64,000 nt of DNA from Marchantia polymorpha subsp. ruderalis (Eukaryota; Streptophyta; Marchantiopsida; Marchantiales; Marchantiaceae), in NCBI GenBank assembly GCA_037833965.1, contig AP031357.1, forward strand, positions 2,500,001 through 2,564,000, in the 5' to 3' direction. The notes under the pieces were generated by a model that was not told where the DNA came from, did no database searches, and worked only from the letters and a program-made list of their open reading frames with translations. Made by a program: the position numbers and the translations under genes. Of the stretch, positions 12,795 to 24,038 are shown in pieces; within the stretch, counting starts at the first letter, position 1; every line of letters begins with the position of its first letter.

Positions 12795-15700
12795 ATTCGG
12801 AGTTTTCTTTCAGGGTTTGACCCCGTTGAATGCTCCAAGGCAACCGAATTGCAGCTGAAACAGCGCAATATCCTCAGCTTCATGAATGGGACCCATAATC
12901 AGCACTTATCCAGTTCAATAGCTGTCTGTCTCGCTAGATGCATGTCATGTGACAAACACGAGGATTGAGTGCTGCATTATCAAATCTAGTCAACAATCCA
13001 AGCTAGACGTCGCACACAACGTACTCAAGGACCCTTGCTTAGGGACTTTGTGCATATGACCTGAAATTTGCTGGATTAAATGGGGCCCAATTTAGATAAG
13101 AGACCTGTCTTGATTACTTGTTTTAGGTCAAGGAAATTCTTCCGTAGGATCCAAATTAGGGAGGCCACATAATCCATCATCTCGTTGTGCAACTGTGCTC
13201 ATTCCAATACTCCATGGGCCCAAGCATAACGTGGACCTGGAATCTTACGTAGTTGTTTAATCCAATCCAACCAGGTTGTTTCCATGCCAGTATACATGGG
13301 ACTCGCCTATTACTCTTCCAGAATACTCGCCCGCAGATGGGACACCGACCTCGTTTGTTGCTTGAATCTGCAGAGAAGTGTGGTTGAGATGCAGACATAA
13401 GCTTTCTCGAATTCGTCTGGAAAATACAATCGTGGACAGGGACTTTATTGGGGCCCATTTTGCGTAGCAAGAATCTTCTCACCTCCATGTTACATCCATC
13501 CATCCATCTATCGTTTTTGCATGTGATGTCACCAGTTCAGATCCTCGTCTGCAGGGCATAGATAGTTCGCAAGCGAAACGAGATAAATTTGGGGATGATT
13601 GCAAATGGGACCATTCATTTCCTCTTTATTCTTTCTGTTGCTGCCTTTCTTTGCTCCCCTTGTCCGGTGACTCTGTCCTATTTCTGGATTGTTCATCACA
13701 TGTCCCAGCATTTCTCAGAAATGAAAATTTAGATTTTGGTCTTTTTGACGTCACCTCATCCACCATGTTACAGACATTCCTACACCGTTGCATATCGTAT
13801 GAAATGTGCAACTGTATGTATAAGTACATAGACACGCATACAACTTGCACCTGGATTTGCCTTACTAAGCAAGAGTGCGATTTGAACCAGTGACTCAGAT
13901 ATCACATCAGTTGTTAACATATGAACTTCAACTGTGTCTTCAAATTCATCATTTCAAGTGTGGGGCTATTTACACGACATAGCAAGAGCCATGCGGACGT
14001 GTGGCATTTGTAAGCAGGCAGTAAAAATAACTATCCACCTTTGTTAGTTTCTTGCGTGTATTATTTATTTTACGAACAAATATATTGCATGGGTGGTGGA
14101 TACATTTTCATTGTGCATGGTTTACTGCAACGTATCTGATAATGGTAGCTATCAAAAATGCGGCAAAGAGTATTAGCAGAGCTAATGGCGGAACTTGGCA
14201 CTCCTGCACGTCACACAGATCACATGAAATAGATCGAAGGTCCCAGCTTTTGATGCAGGAGAACAGGGGCAGCAATCTGAATCATATCGCATCTCCCGGA
14301 TATTAGGTCTGCGATAATCTCGACTACACTCGGCGAGGTAGGTCATCATTCGCCTTTGATGGTTGTCGTCTCATCTTTCCAAATCTATGAACTGCGCCAT
14401 TGTCGAGCTACTCATGCGCCATGACCCACAGACCCAAGCACTGACTGACTCGCTGGCTGCCGAAATTGGTTGTTCGAAGACTGGGCTACACTATTATCAC
14501 GCCCCTCCTCGTCCTCAACGGATTATCTGCAAACCAAATCTTCATGACGAGTTCGGACCAAGTCTCTCGCGTTGTTGTGCTGGTGGACTGCGCGAGCGAT
14601 TTTGACCGAGGAACAAGTTGCGCCCCTGTACTCGCGTGTCTCATGATGAGGACTCGAGGGCCCAACTTCCCCCCGCACTCACCGTCCGAATCCACCATTC
14701 CATCCACGGACGCGTGACCGTGTCGACGGTGAGGTCCCCACACCGCGCTACGAAGTTCGACCTCGACCACGCCAGGCGACCAGAATGTCTAGACTACGTA
14801 ACGCCCGTTTGACTTCCGGACGTCGGACTGACGGAAAGACTTCAGTGCGTCAACGCGCAGACCTCCAGTTTGCGTTCTGGGGGGAGGACCTCGGTGAACC
14901 TTTTTCTCCCAACACAAGCCGCGCGATCGGAGCGATCTCACTGCCGTTTTAGAATGAGTAATTAACTTAATTACTCTAAACTGCGGTAAGAAGACTCCAA
15001 TCATTATTATTTTAATAAATTATATGCCGATAACGACAAAGAGCCTGACCTCGTCCGGCTGGGTGACACGTCGGCTGCGCAGTCCAACCGGACCGCACCG
15101 ACCCAGCGGCGCCGAAACCGGCCGACGAGCGAAAACCCCTAAACTTGAAAGGAAGCGAAGCGAGCTACGGCGGGAGATGAACGGCCGAAGTTTACGGCCG
15201 AAGTTTCGAGCCAAAGACTTCTTGCTGAAGGTGATTCCGGTAGCCCAGACGGCGCCAGTAGAAAAAGAGTGCAAAAGGTCGAGCACTCTTCTTCTTCGGC
15301 CATTGTCTCCAATGTCGCCGATGTCGCCTCGAATTAAGCCTTCCTAGTGCGCCGAATCTCCTGCAATCTGCATTTTGTGTGCTTGACGTGATCCTTATGT
15401 GCGTTCTTGAGCATTTACCGTGTCCTGAAGCTTTATTCTTGGCCGAAACGAGAGGAGCAGCAAAGCACTGTGCTTCCGACAATTCTAAACTTGCCAGCGA
15501 CGAGATCCACGTACTCATTCTCATACTCGTTTCTTGTTTTCGCAACTTGTCTTGAATAACTGGATGTGAGTCTCACGAGCATCTATGGGAACTTCAATAC
15601 TATAGTATTGATGTCTACAGAATTCACTCTGGATGTGTTCGAACATCGGTGGCAAGAGTTCGATACGTTAGGAGGATCCATATTAGAGATGCTTCTTTCT

Positions 15701-15909
15701 TTGATCTGGCTTGACACATTCTGTCGAAGTTCCTATCGTTCGTGAGTTGCGGGTTGAATGTTCCGCATATCTCCATACGGAACAGGGCAAGGTTTACAAG
15801 GGAAAGAAACATGGTCTCCATGGCTTTTCCAAGAAGCAAATGGCTGGATTCGTACACTGGGACATTTTAGCAGTCAATTGAAGTATTATTGATCTTGGCC
15901 GTGGTTGCA
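12795..15909. other. Intergenic DNA, no recognised gene
   Basis: Only short overlapping open frames occur here. A more GC-rich island at about 14390-15330 has small direct repeats (CGGCCGAAGTTTA twice in tandem near 15182-15207) and an imperfect foldback at 15047-15128 whose arms include GCTGGGT/ACCCAGC. No transposon family was identified. Confidence 0.5.
14956..14976. repeat. Perfect 21-bp palindrome
   Basis: GAGTAATTAA and TTAATTACTC face each other around one C. The palindrome is AT-rich and sits between more GC-rich segments. Confidence 0.85.
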
Positions 15910-16122
15910 ATGGAAGATGTCAAGCAGATTATAATGCTCTCACCCAATGGCAAACCAATTGTTCCAACCGGAGAGAAGATGCCTCGGGAGGGAACGGCGA
16001 AAACACATACAGGGGACAAAGCGCTTTTGGATATTCAGCAGGCTTTCTGGTATGTGGGACGGAGGAAAGAAGAAGTACATGTAAAGTCACGAATGAAAAG
16101 TATTAATGATTGGGATATGTAA
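15910..16122 (+). CDS. Candidate small ORF, 70 codons, unknown
   Basis: I do not recognise this protein. The frame starts with ATG at 15910 and ends with TAA at 16120-16122. The 70-residue product is mixed and hydrophilic, without a signal peptide, membrane segment or known motif. Its composition is less biased than that of neighbouring chance frames, which is why it is listed. It could equally be a chance frame in a decayed element. Confidence 0.15.
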   Translation: MEDVKQIIMLSPNGKPIVPTGEKMPREGTAKTHTGDKALLDIQQAFWYVGRRKEEVHVKSRMKSINDWDM

Positions 16123-16376
16123 AAAATAATTATTTAAATTATGCAACATATAGAACTTGAGAGGGGGATTTTCTGGGAATATGGGAGGAGGAAGGAGCTT
16201 ATTCTGACCGTTTTCGGAAGATCTCCTAGCTATTGTGCTTCCGTTATTTGAAGTGCAGTCCCATGGTAGAGGGTCTTCATTACTGTTGGTGCAGTCTTCC
16301 ACTTGAGGCTCATGTTCCTTCAGAGAACTTGGAGGAAAGCTACGGAAAGCTCATCACTTGCAGAACGAGATCTCAA

Positions 16377-16402
16377 CACCCGCTTTCCAATGAAAGCGGG
16401 TG
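16377..16402. repeat. Perfect 11-bp hairpin with a 4-base loop
   Basis: CACCCGCTTTC, loop CAAT, then GAAAGCGGGTG. As RNA this would be a stable stem-loop on either strand. No gene end is recognised next to it. Confidence 0.85.
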
Positions 16403-16509
16403 GGGTCTTCTTCCCATCTTTTTTGGGTATATTGTTCGGTACCCTTCTTTCCAGAAAATAGTTTTAAAAGTAAAAGACTACACCAACTCTATGGGAGAAA
16501 GGCTTTAGG

Positions 16510-19500
16510 TTAGTCATTCTCCTACTTTTGACAAGCATGTTAATACAAGCTAGCTTGGAATGGGATATTGGAAAAGGATACAAGCAGGCACTAAGAACAC
16601 AATGAAACACTATCCATTCAGTTTTTATAAAGGCCGGATATTATTCCACCCTAGCTTCATAAAGCAGAGGAGAGAGCAAATGTTCTCAGTGATAGATCAT
16701 TGTGTCCATTGGGAGTCTAATGTTGCATACTAGCAAGTCCGCAGTTCTTGTGGTGACTTGGAGTCTAGTGAAGCATCACTAATCATAACAATCTTTCTTT
16801 TTTTCATATAAGTCAATTGAAGATGTGCCACACTGCAAAAACGTGTGTAGAGTACTAGATGCAGAATAACAGCAAAGTATAAGCACTTATTCACCTATCA
16901 TGGTAAAGCCTATACCCACATCTAAAAAGTGATTCCAAAACTGCCATGGCGCTCCATGAACTTCTAAACTGGATGAAGATGTGACTCTTATTTATTGATA
17001 ACCGCGAATCTTAGCATACAGCTGATCACCGGAGTTCCTCCTCCATGACAGTAACTCACGAGAAGTCATGGTCTGTTGTTTTACTAATAACCAACCGATT
17101 AACAACTCCTTATACATGTAGAGATCTCTAGGTTTTACTAGATGTGAGTATCGATCGATGCTTTCTACAAATGGAAAGACCATTATTTTTTTTCAGCAGT
17201 GCATAGAATAAATTATAAACAAAATCATCTGTATAGATCATCTCGATCTTCTAGAGTGTCAGCTTGTTCATAAGTGTGATCTAAGATGCATTCAGGATTT
17301 TGAACATACTCGCATGTTGGCATGCAAAGAGATTGAATAATGTATTATCGAGAAGAATGATGATGTGTGGAGTGTGGAATTTGCAATATAAGAAGATAGG
17401 ATAGATTACAAGATTATCGACTGTCAGCGAGATGTTTTGAATCAAGAACATATTCGAGCTTCATATGTCACATGCATGGTTTTGTCATGGAGTATGTACG
17501 ACACTTAAGTGTCATGGTTTTATTCCATGAGTTATATATTTGAACCAAGTCCTTATATAGTTACTAGACTTTTATATGCTAGGTGCTACTGCCTAGCTTA
17601 TTATGTCACAGACTTGTGTACTTCCGTAGATTATAAAAAATGAACATGTTTTCTATTACAAATGAAGAATCTATAGCATAACATGGTATCCATCAAAAGC
17701 TAGCTAGAAAAGCTTATGTCACAATGATCTATGGAAATTAAGCCATATTTCTAGTAGTATCAATAAAAAAATTATCGTGGTTGTCAATTATCTTGATATT
17801 TTACAATCACATATCCTCATATACATGTACAAATATATCATCAAAAGCAACAAGCTTAGAATTACAGGAGCAATGTATTATTTCATGTAAATGAACAAAA
17901 CTAAATTAATGAGAATGATTTTTAATCAATCTGTTTTTTGTTTATACTCAAATCCAATCTGAATATATGATATAACAATGTGAATATGTGATTCGTCGAT
18001 GCAAACTTTTCACAGAAACACTGTGGCTTTCACTGAAAAACCCTAGAGTGTCATGCGAAAACTGTTGCTAGCTCTCTTAATTATAGTGTTGTAGGATTTA
18101 GTAAATTAGGTTTTACTTAAACCTTAATTCTAAATCTCAACATAGATAACCTGAGTTATCAGAAGACTGGATATGACTCATAACAGATTTCTAGTAGATT
18201 TAACCACTATTGTAATGATTTTTTTGTGTGTTTACATTAAGTTTCATTTTTACATGCTGATAGATTAGATGGCTTTCCAACTTACATTCATCTAAAATCT
18301 ACTATGATATCATTCTTGACTACATTGATAATAGTGTTAAAAAAATCAATGGAACAAATTATGAACCAATTTAAATTATGATTTCTTTTGATTTGTTGAT
18401 CTTGCATGTTTATGGACAAGTGATTATTCAAATTATAAAATAATCATATGAATTGGGCACAATTTTCATTTTCATAACGTCCTTTGCAATGAATGAAATA
18501 TGAATACGGAATCATTTAATAATCATAAATTAGACATTTTTGTTTCATGAATTAGTCAGGCACATGCATATTTAAAATGTTAGTAATTTATCAAGTTTTT
18601 CTTACTTATAGTTTTATTAATCTAGTTTGTAAAACTAGGATAAATGAATATCAAGAAAATTGGTTATAGTTATCAATGACATATACATGAATTTTCTAAA
18701 CTCTTAGTAATATTTTTATTTGCGTGATATCTGTAGAATTAAACCATATGTTTTTGACTTGACTCTCTTGCATTTCTGTGCCTACGTGAATAATTTTAAA
18801 TATGATGAATAATTCTTATAACCTAAAAATTATATATATATTCACCAAAAAGAAATCTTTGATTAATATATTGTAATAAAAAAACACGTATTTATATGAA
18901 ATTAAACCAGACATCTTTCAAATTCAAAAGTTGAAAATACAATTTATATGAAATTTTTGGAATTAAATTATTTTTCAAACAAATGTTAATAAAAAAAAGT
19001 TCTTCAATTTTCAACTCTAAAAAAATGTTAAACTCATGAATTAATAACTCATGACTAATAAACTCCTGATCTTATTCAATTATGCGTTACATATTAAAAA
19101 TGTTCTAAGACTTGATAAATATCATGAAAGTTTAAGATTCGATTTGTATAGAATAAAAGAGCATATCCGAAATGTCATACAATCCAATTCATGTAATTTA
19201 GGAGAACAAAAAACTCTACAAAGCATTGTAAAGTAATTTACTTTACAATGCCTTGAAAGATATGACAAGTGAAGTATTTCAAAAAAGTTTACCGAAATTC
19301 ATACATAATATCTAGAATATGTTTTTCCTTGCAAAAGATAAGTTTTAGATAATTTATTTTCTATTTCGAAAATATATTAAAATTCATGCTTAGATTTCTT
19401 CTTACCATTATTTTTAGCTTGAAGTGTATATAGATATCTAATCTTTTGGAAAATTATGTCTCTTTAGTATGAATTGAGTAGAGAAAGTAGTGTACTATAT

Positions 19501-19850
19501 ATATAATGCACAAAAAGCGGGATGCTTAAAAAAATTCAAGAATTATTTTCTCATACGTAAGCATCAAGTCGAGAACAACTTTGCCTCGGGACGATAAAAC
19601 TAGGATGAAGAACTGAAATGAAACACAGCGAAGATCCAAAACCTGATACAATGAATCAAGGTTCTCATCAGCCGAACACAACTTCAAGTCGTCAGTCAGC
19701 ATCAGATTTCCTTCGAGTGTAACTGAACGTCGCGTTGTAGCTCGTGAGTCGCATGAGATCAATCTTCTCTTCTACCCAATGAGCGAAACATCCTTCAGAG
19801 GGTAGCTAACTCTATTTCCTTCCTTCTATATTTCACCCAAAAGCACATGC
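16510..19850. other. AT-rich block, no gene seen
   Basis: Strongly AT-rich DNA. Open frames are short and I recognise none of them. No LTR, terminal inverted repeat or coding relic was identified. It contains the palindrome listed at 19219-19255. Confidence 0.6.
19219..19255. repeat. Long AT-rich palindrome
   Basis: Arms GCATTGTAAAGTAA (19223-19236) and its exact complement (19238-19251) flank a single T. Pairing continues for three more base pairs on each side after one mismatch. There is practically no loop, so in duplex DNA it could extrude as a cruciform. Confidence 0.85.
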
Positions 19851-22800
19851 TATAACATATGTTATTCACGTGGAGTAAATGAAGTTGACCCCCCACCAAT
19901 TTCGTCGGATCTCATTCACGAACTCCCTGAAATATCCAAAAGTGTTTTGGCGTTTATAATCCTCAGAACTTGGAAAAACCACACAAAACCGTTATCGTAG
20001 AAATCCGACCACCATCACACAGAAGTCATGTTTTTTGGTATTTTCTGAGTGCGAGTGCTGAAGTACACAAAGTACCACGTTTGTACAGCAAGCATATATA
20101 CCAGTCGTGGCTGCTGGACTTTCGTCTCTTTTATTTACTTCGGAGGTTTGCATGATTCCTGTGGAGATGCGCAGGTCCACTGGTCTTGTAAGAGCCCAGC
20201 TTTTGTCTGTCTGACTAGTGCGTGTGGTTTCTGATGCTCAAGAAGAAATACCGATGGTAAGTTTCGGGATTAGTTGCTCTTGGGTTTCACATTCTTTTGG
20301 TGTGAGGTTTCGGTGGGAAGTGGTCGATAGTGCACCGAGTACTGGCCCAGATTTCTCTGCAGTCACTTTCCCCTGCTTTGCTCTCCTTTGCTGATATTTT
20401 ACAAGAACAGTCCGTAAAGTATCTTTGGGACAAACCTGTTTCATGGCAACATTTATATTCTGCCTTTATGTCCGAAGGTACACGAGAGCATGGGCTTTCC
20501 AGTGTGACATTATTGGATCTCGAGTTTTCATATACTTCCTTGGTTTGAAGCTTTAGAAGGTATAACGCTCTTCCGAGACACGATGATCCTGCTCCAGCTG
20601 TTGAGAACGGATGAAGTTGGTCGGCCAAAAGGTGGCCTTCGCTTGAAGGGAGAAGGTTCTTTGAAAGATTCTGAATCTCTTGCTCTGAAAGGATTGGATG
20701 TCAAAGAAGTTGAGAGTACAGGGCCTTCAGTAGCTTTCTGCAACATGGATATTGTGGTCTCCTTTTGTTAGATTAGATGCCCTTCAGATCCAATCAGTCA
20801 CCAGTCCTACATTATTGACAACATGCATGTCTTTTGGTGTGGTAAGTGCCTTTCTCCCATCCATTTCACCTCCGGGAAAAGGCTCCGATCGTCCGAGGGG
20901 TTGGTTACTTTGAGCCGTCCAAACTAATTCATATAAAATGCTCCCTATTTAGACACCGGCTAGCCGCTTCTCACAGGTGTTCGTAATCTGTCCGTCTGTA
21001 CAATTCTTCATAATAATATCTCATTCAAAGGGAGGCCCAATTTGAGCACTCGTGATCGGCCCTTTGTAGGTTAGCAGAATCATTCCATAGGTGAGCCAGT
21101 TCGTAAGATATTTACTTGGCTGGCTGGTAACGAACATGTGCAAGTCTGTGACGGCTGCTGTGAAAGCTCATCACAATGCCCCATACCCGATGTGACGTTG
21201 GAGGTGATGGGCCCCAAGGGGACTGACCATTTCTCGTCTCGTTGAGGCCCTGGGATTCTCTTCTCCCATAGGCGGCACTCATCAGGAGATAACTCTACAT
21301 GATTCATTGGCTGCCTAGTAGAAACATATGCACAAGCTGACGGCTACTGTAACCAGAACGTGAATGCGAAGGCTATCCATAGTTCCATGATGTAATCTAA
21401 GCTGCAGACTGAGGTACACACCTCTTTCCACACTGCTCTCGCTCCACCGTGTTGTGTCATGAGGGTTTGACACGAATCCCGACTTTATGAGGAGAAAGGT
21501 TAAGACAATGATACAAGCTTCCAGCATCAAAGGCTTACATGGATGAGTGAATACTTCAGACACGTCGTACGTAAACGCTTTCCTCTCCTCCATAAATTTC
21601 ATTCCTGTCGGCCAGAGGACAAGAAAGGGATTTTGGCTGGCCTGGTAGACGTTTGGCCCATTTGTTGATACGGACGTCAAGTGAACGAGACTTCTTACAA
21701 GAATAAGTCACGTCGACCTGCGCAGACTGGCATTCGTAGTCTTCACAAACTGCGAACACTTTCAAGGAGCTCGTCAGTAGAGGAGAGCTTGACGACACAA
21801 AGTTTCGCATGGGCAAAACAATTCATAATTTCGCAGTTTAGTTGGTAACTTTCAACTCGCCGAACCACCGGCAACGTTCCAACGTTCCATAATTTGCTTG
21901 CTTCGTGACGCCATTCTGTCTGTACATGACGTCTTCTAGACAGTTTTCAACCAACGAACATCGCAGCAGGAACATTGCACTTTTGCGGGTAACAGTGAAC
22001 GAAGGATATCACAGGCATACAGATAAGGCATCGTACAAGACGAGATGACATAGGAAGCCAAGTACAGATTGTGAACAGCTGAGAATCATTGCACCATCCT
22101 ATCTACACCCAACTAAGGCCGTTCGAGTTAAGGGATAAGGTTTCCGACGTGGAAAAAATTAGTTTCTCGCAGTGATCGAATATTTCCCATACCGACCGGT
22201 GAAGGTAAGAAGAAGTGGCTGTCCTAGACCAGTTCATCTCGAATCTTGGCAGCGATGAAGGAATATCAGAAACCAAAAAGGAAAAGCAGCTGAAGGACCA
22301 CTCCTTAAGAATCCTCCAGAGAGGGGAGGACGAAGTTGGAAGCGGAATGATGCACAGGTAAGAGTAAGAAGAATGAAAGCAAGCGTGGATTCGACACGGC
22401 GAGGACCCTTAACTGCAAAGGCAGATGCATGACGACACGGTATAAAGCACAGGGTAAAGCAGCACAAGGCATAACACAAAATGCTTTGCCGCGTCATCCT
22501 GGACGGGAAGTTCTTTCTAGATGCACAACTTGAAAAGTTCACCTGCGTAAAGAGAGCATATGTTATTCCGTGACTAGAAGGCATTCACACCAGCCGAGAG
22601 TACGGACCCTGGTGGTTCAACTTGCACAGCAGCAAGAATTGTGCCCCTCGCAAATCGGAAAAAGATCCAGGACACACACTGAGCAGTAAGCCAAAAGGCA
22701 GGACGTGAAATGAAATCGTCACTTTTCCTGTCCTTCCCGTGTTTATTAGGACCTTCGATTGTCCTTCAACTCTCATCTCCTTATTGCGCAACCCAATAAA

Positions 22801-24038
22801 GCACACCGAAAAGCAACTCTAAGAGCTGAACATCAGTGTTAAAACATTCGTAAAAGTCATCACAAGAACAACAAACTGTGAACCGTTGTAGAAACAAGAA
22901 GTTCGTACGACCTCTATGCGACGTGGGAATGTGCAACTTGAGGTAATCTGTAGTACAAGAGAGTAATCTTTCATGCCTTACGTAAGAATCACAAGAGGGA
23001 GTAAGGCCAGATAGTGACAGTCACATGTACCAGGACGTATCCGACGGTAGTACTCACAAGGGTTGCAGAAGTGATCTAAATCAACATCATAATCTACTTC
23101 TCAAAATCATCAACTGCTTCGACATGACAGATACGTTCCCGACACGCACAAACAGATCTTAGATATTGACCAAAATTGTGTTCATTTACAACGCTCGAGG
23201 GTCACAAACTGACAAAAAGCTGTTGCCTCATACCATAACAAGCAGTTTCTTCCGACCTCCCGAAGCTAAGGCACACTAACAGGTGTTTTGATAGTCCAGC
23301 CTGTCGTTGGAGAGAAGTTAAGGTATGGGAAACATGCTAACCACTGGCAATAAAAATGACTGGCGCTTTCTAGAATGCCATTGGGCATACTTGTTCTCTG
23401 CCAATGCCTGCGGTGGATGTATGTCACAATCTACTAATACTACCTCAAAAATATTTGTACTTGTCCATTTCCTTCAGAAAAGAATAAGACTGTCAACCCG
23501 GATATCCCGTCCTTCAATCTGATTCTCACGTCCCAAGGATGCTTCGCATAAGAATGGACAAGTGATTGCCGTAAGGTGGTTGGAACTCTAAGAATGGATC
23601 CCATAAATCTAGCGACTCCAACAAGTCACTCTGCTCCATGTTTGCAATTGTGAAGTCACGAGAAGACCCCTGATGTAGAAAGCCCGAGTAGCATCAATGA
23701 GCCTTCCTGCTAAGCTGAAACATATACTGCATAAAAAGTGTGGAAGAGAATAGACAGCGAGATATCAATATCTCCTCTGACTAGAACCACAGCACCCAGT
23801 GTAGACGTTGCAAACAACCGTCGATGGCATTTGACAGGTGTATCCCTGTTCCAGCTCAGTACTGTAATAGACCTAACTACCTCCAATTGTGTAACATGAA
23901 CCCGTTCAAGGTCGGAAGAAATCATAGACAAGACAGAGGAAGGATGTGTCCACAAAGACCAATGGAGACACGAGAATGCACTGATTAGGAAGCAATACCG
24001 CTGTACACAGTAGGAGATAAAAGGAAATAAATAAAGGA
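19851..24038. other. Mixed intergenic DNA, possible 3' UTR of the J-domain gene at its right edge
   Basis: No conserved coding exon was recognised on either strand. The right part (about 23000-24038) lies directly downstream of the minus-strand J-domain gene stop and may include its 3' untranslated region. A clear polyadenylation signal on that strand was not found. A minus-strand open frame of 116 codons at 22234-22584 has no recognisable motif. Confidence 0.45.

Noticed and set aside
13873-13900. tRNA-like B box (GGTTCAAATC on the minus strand)
   Set aside because: The flanking bases do not form the T-arm stem and no acceptor or anticodon arm can be built.
16377-16402. Histone mRNA 3' stem-loop
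   Set aside because: Stem length, loop and sequence differ from the histone consensus, and no histone gene is upstream.
21117-21350. Diverged direct repeat (GACGGCT-CTGT words about 190 bases apart)
   Set aside because: Similarity covers only about 40 bases with gaps. Too weak to call by eye.
22234-22584. 116-codon minus-strand frame
   Set aside because: Cysteine- and serine-rich with no recognisable domain, in the probable 3' region of the J-domain gene.
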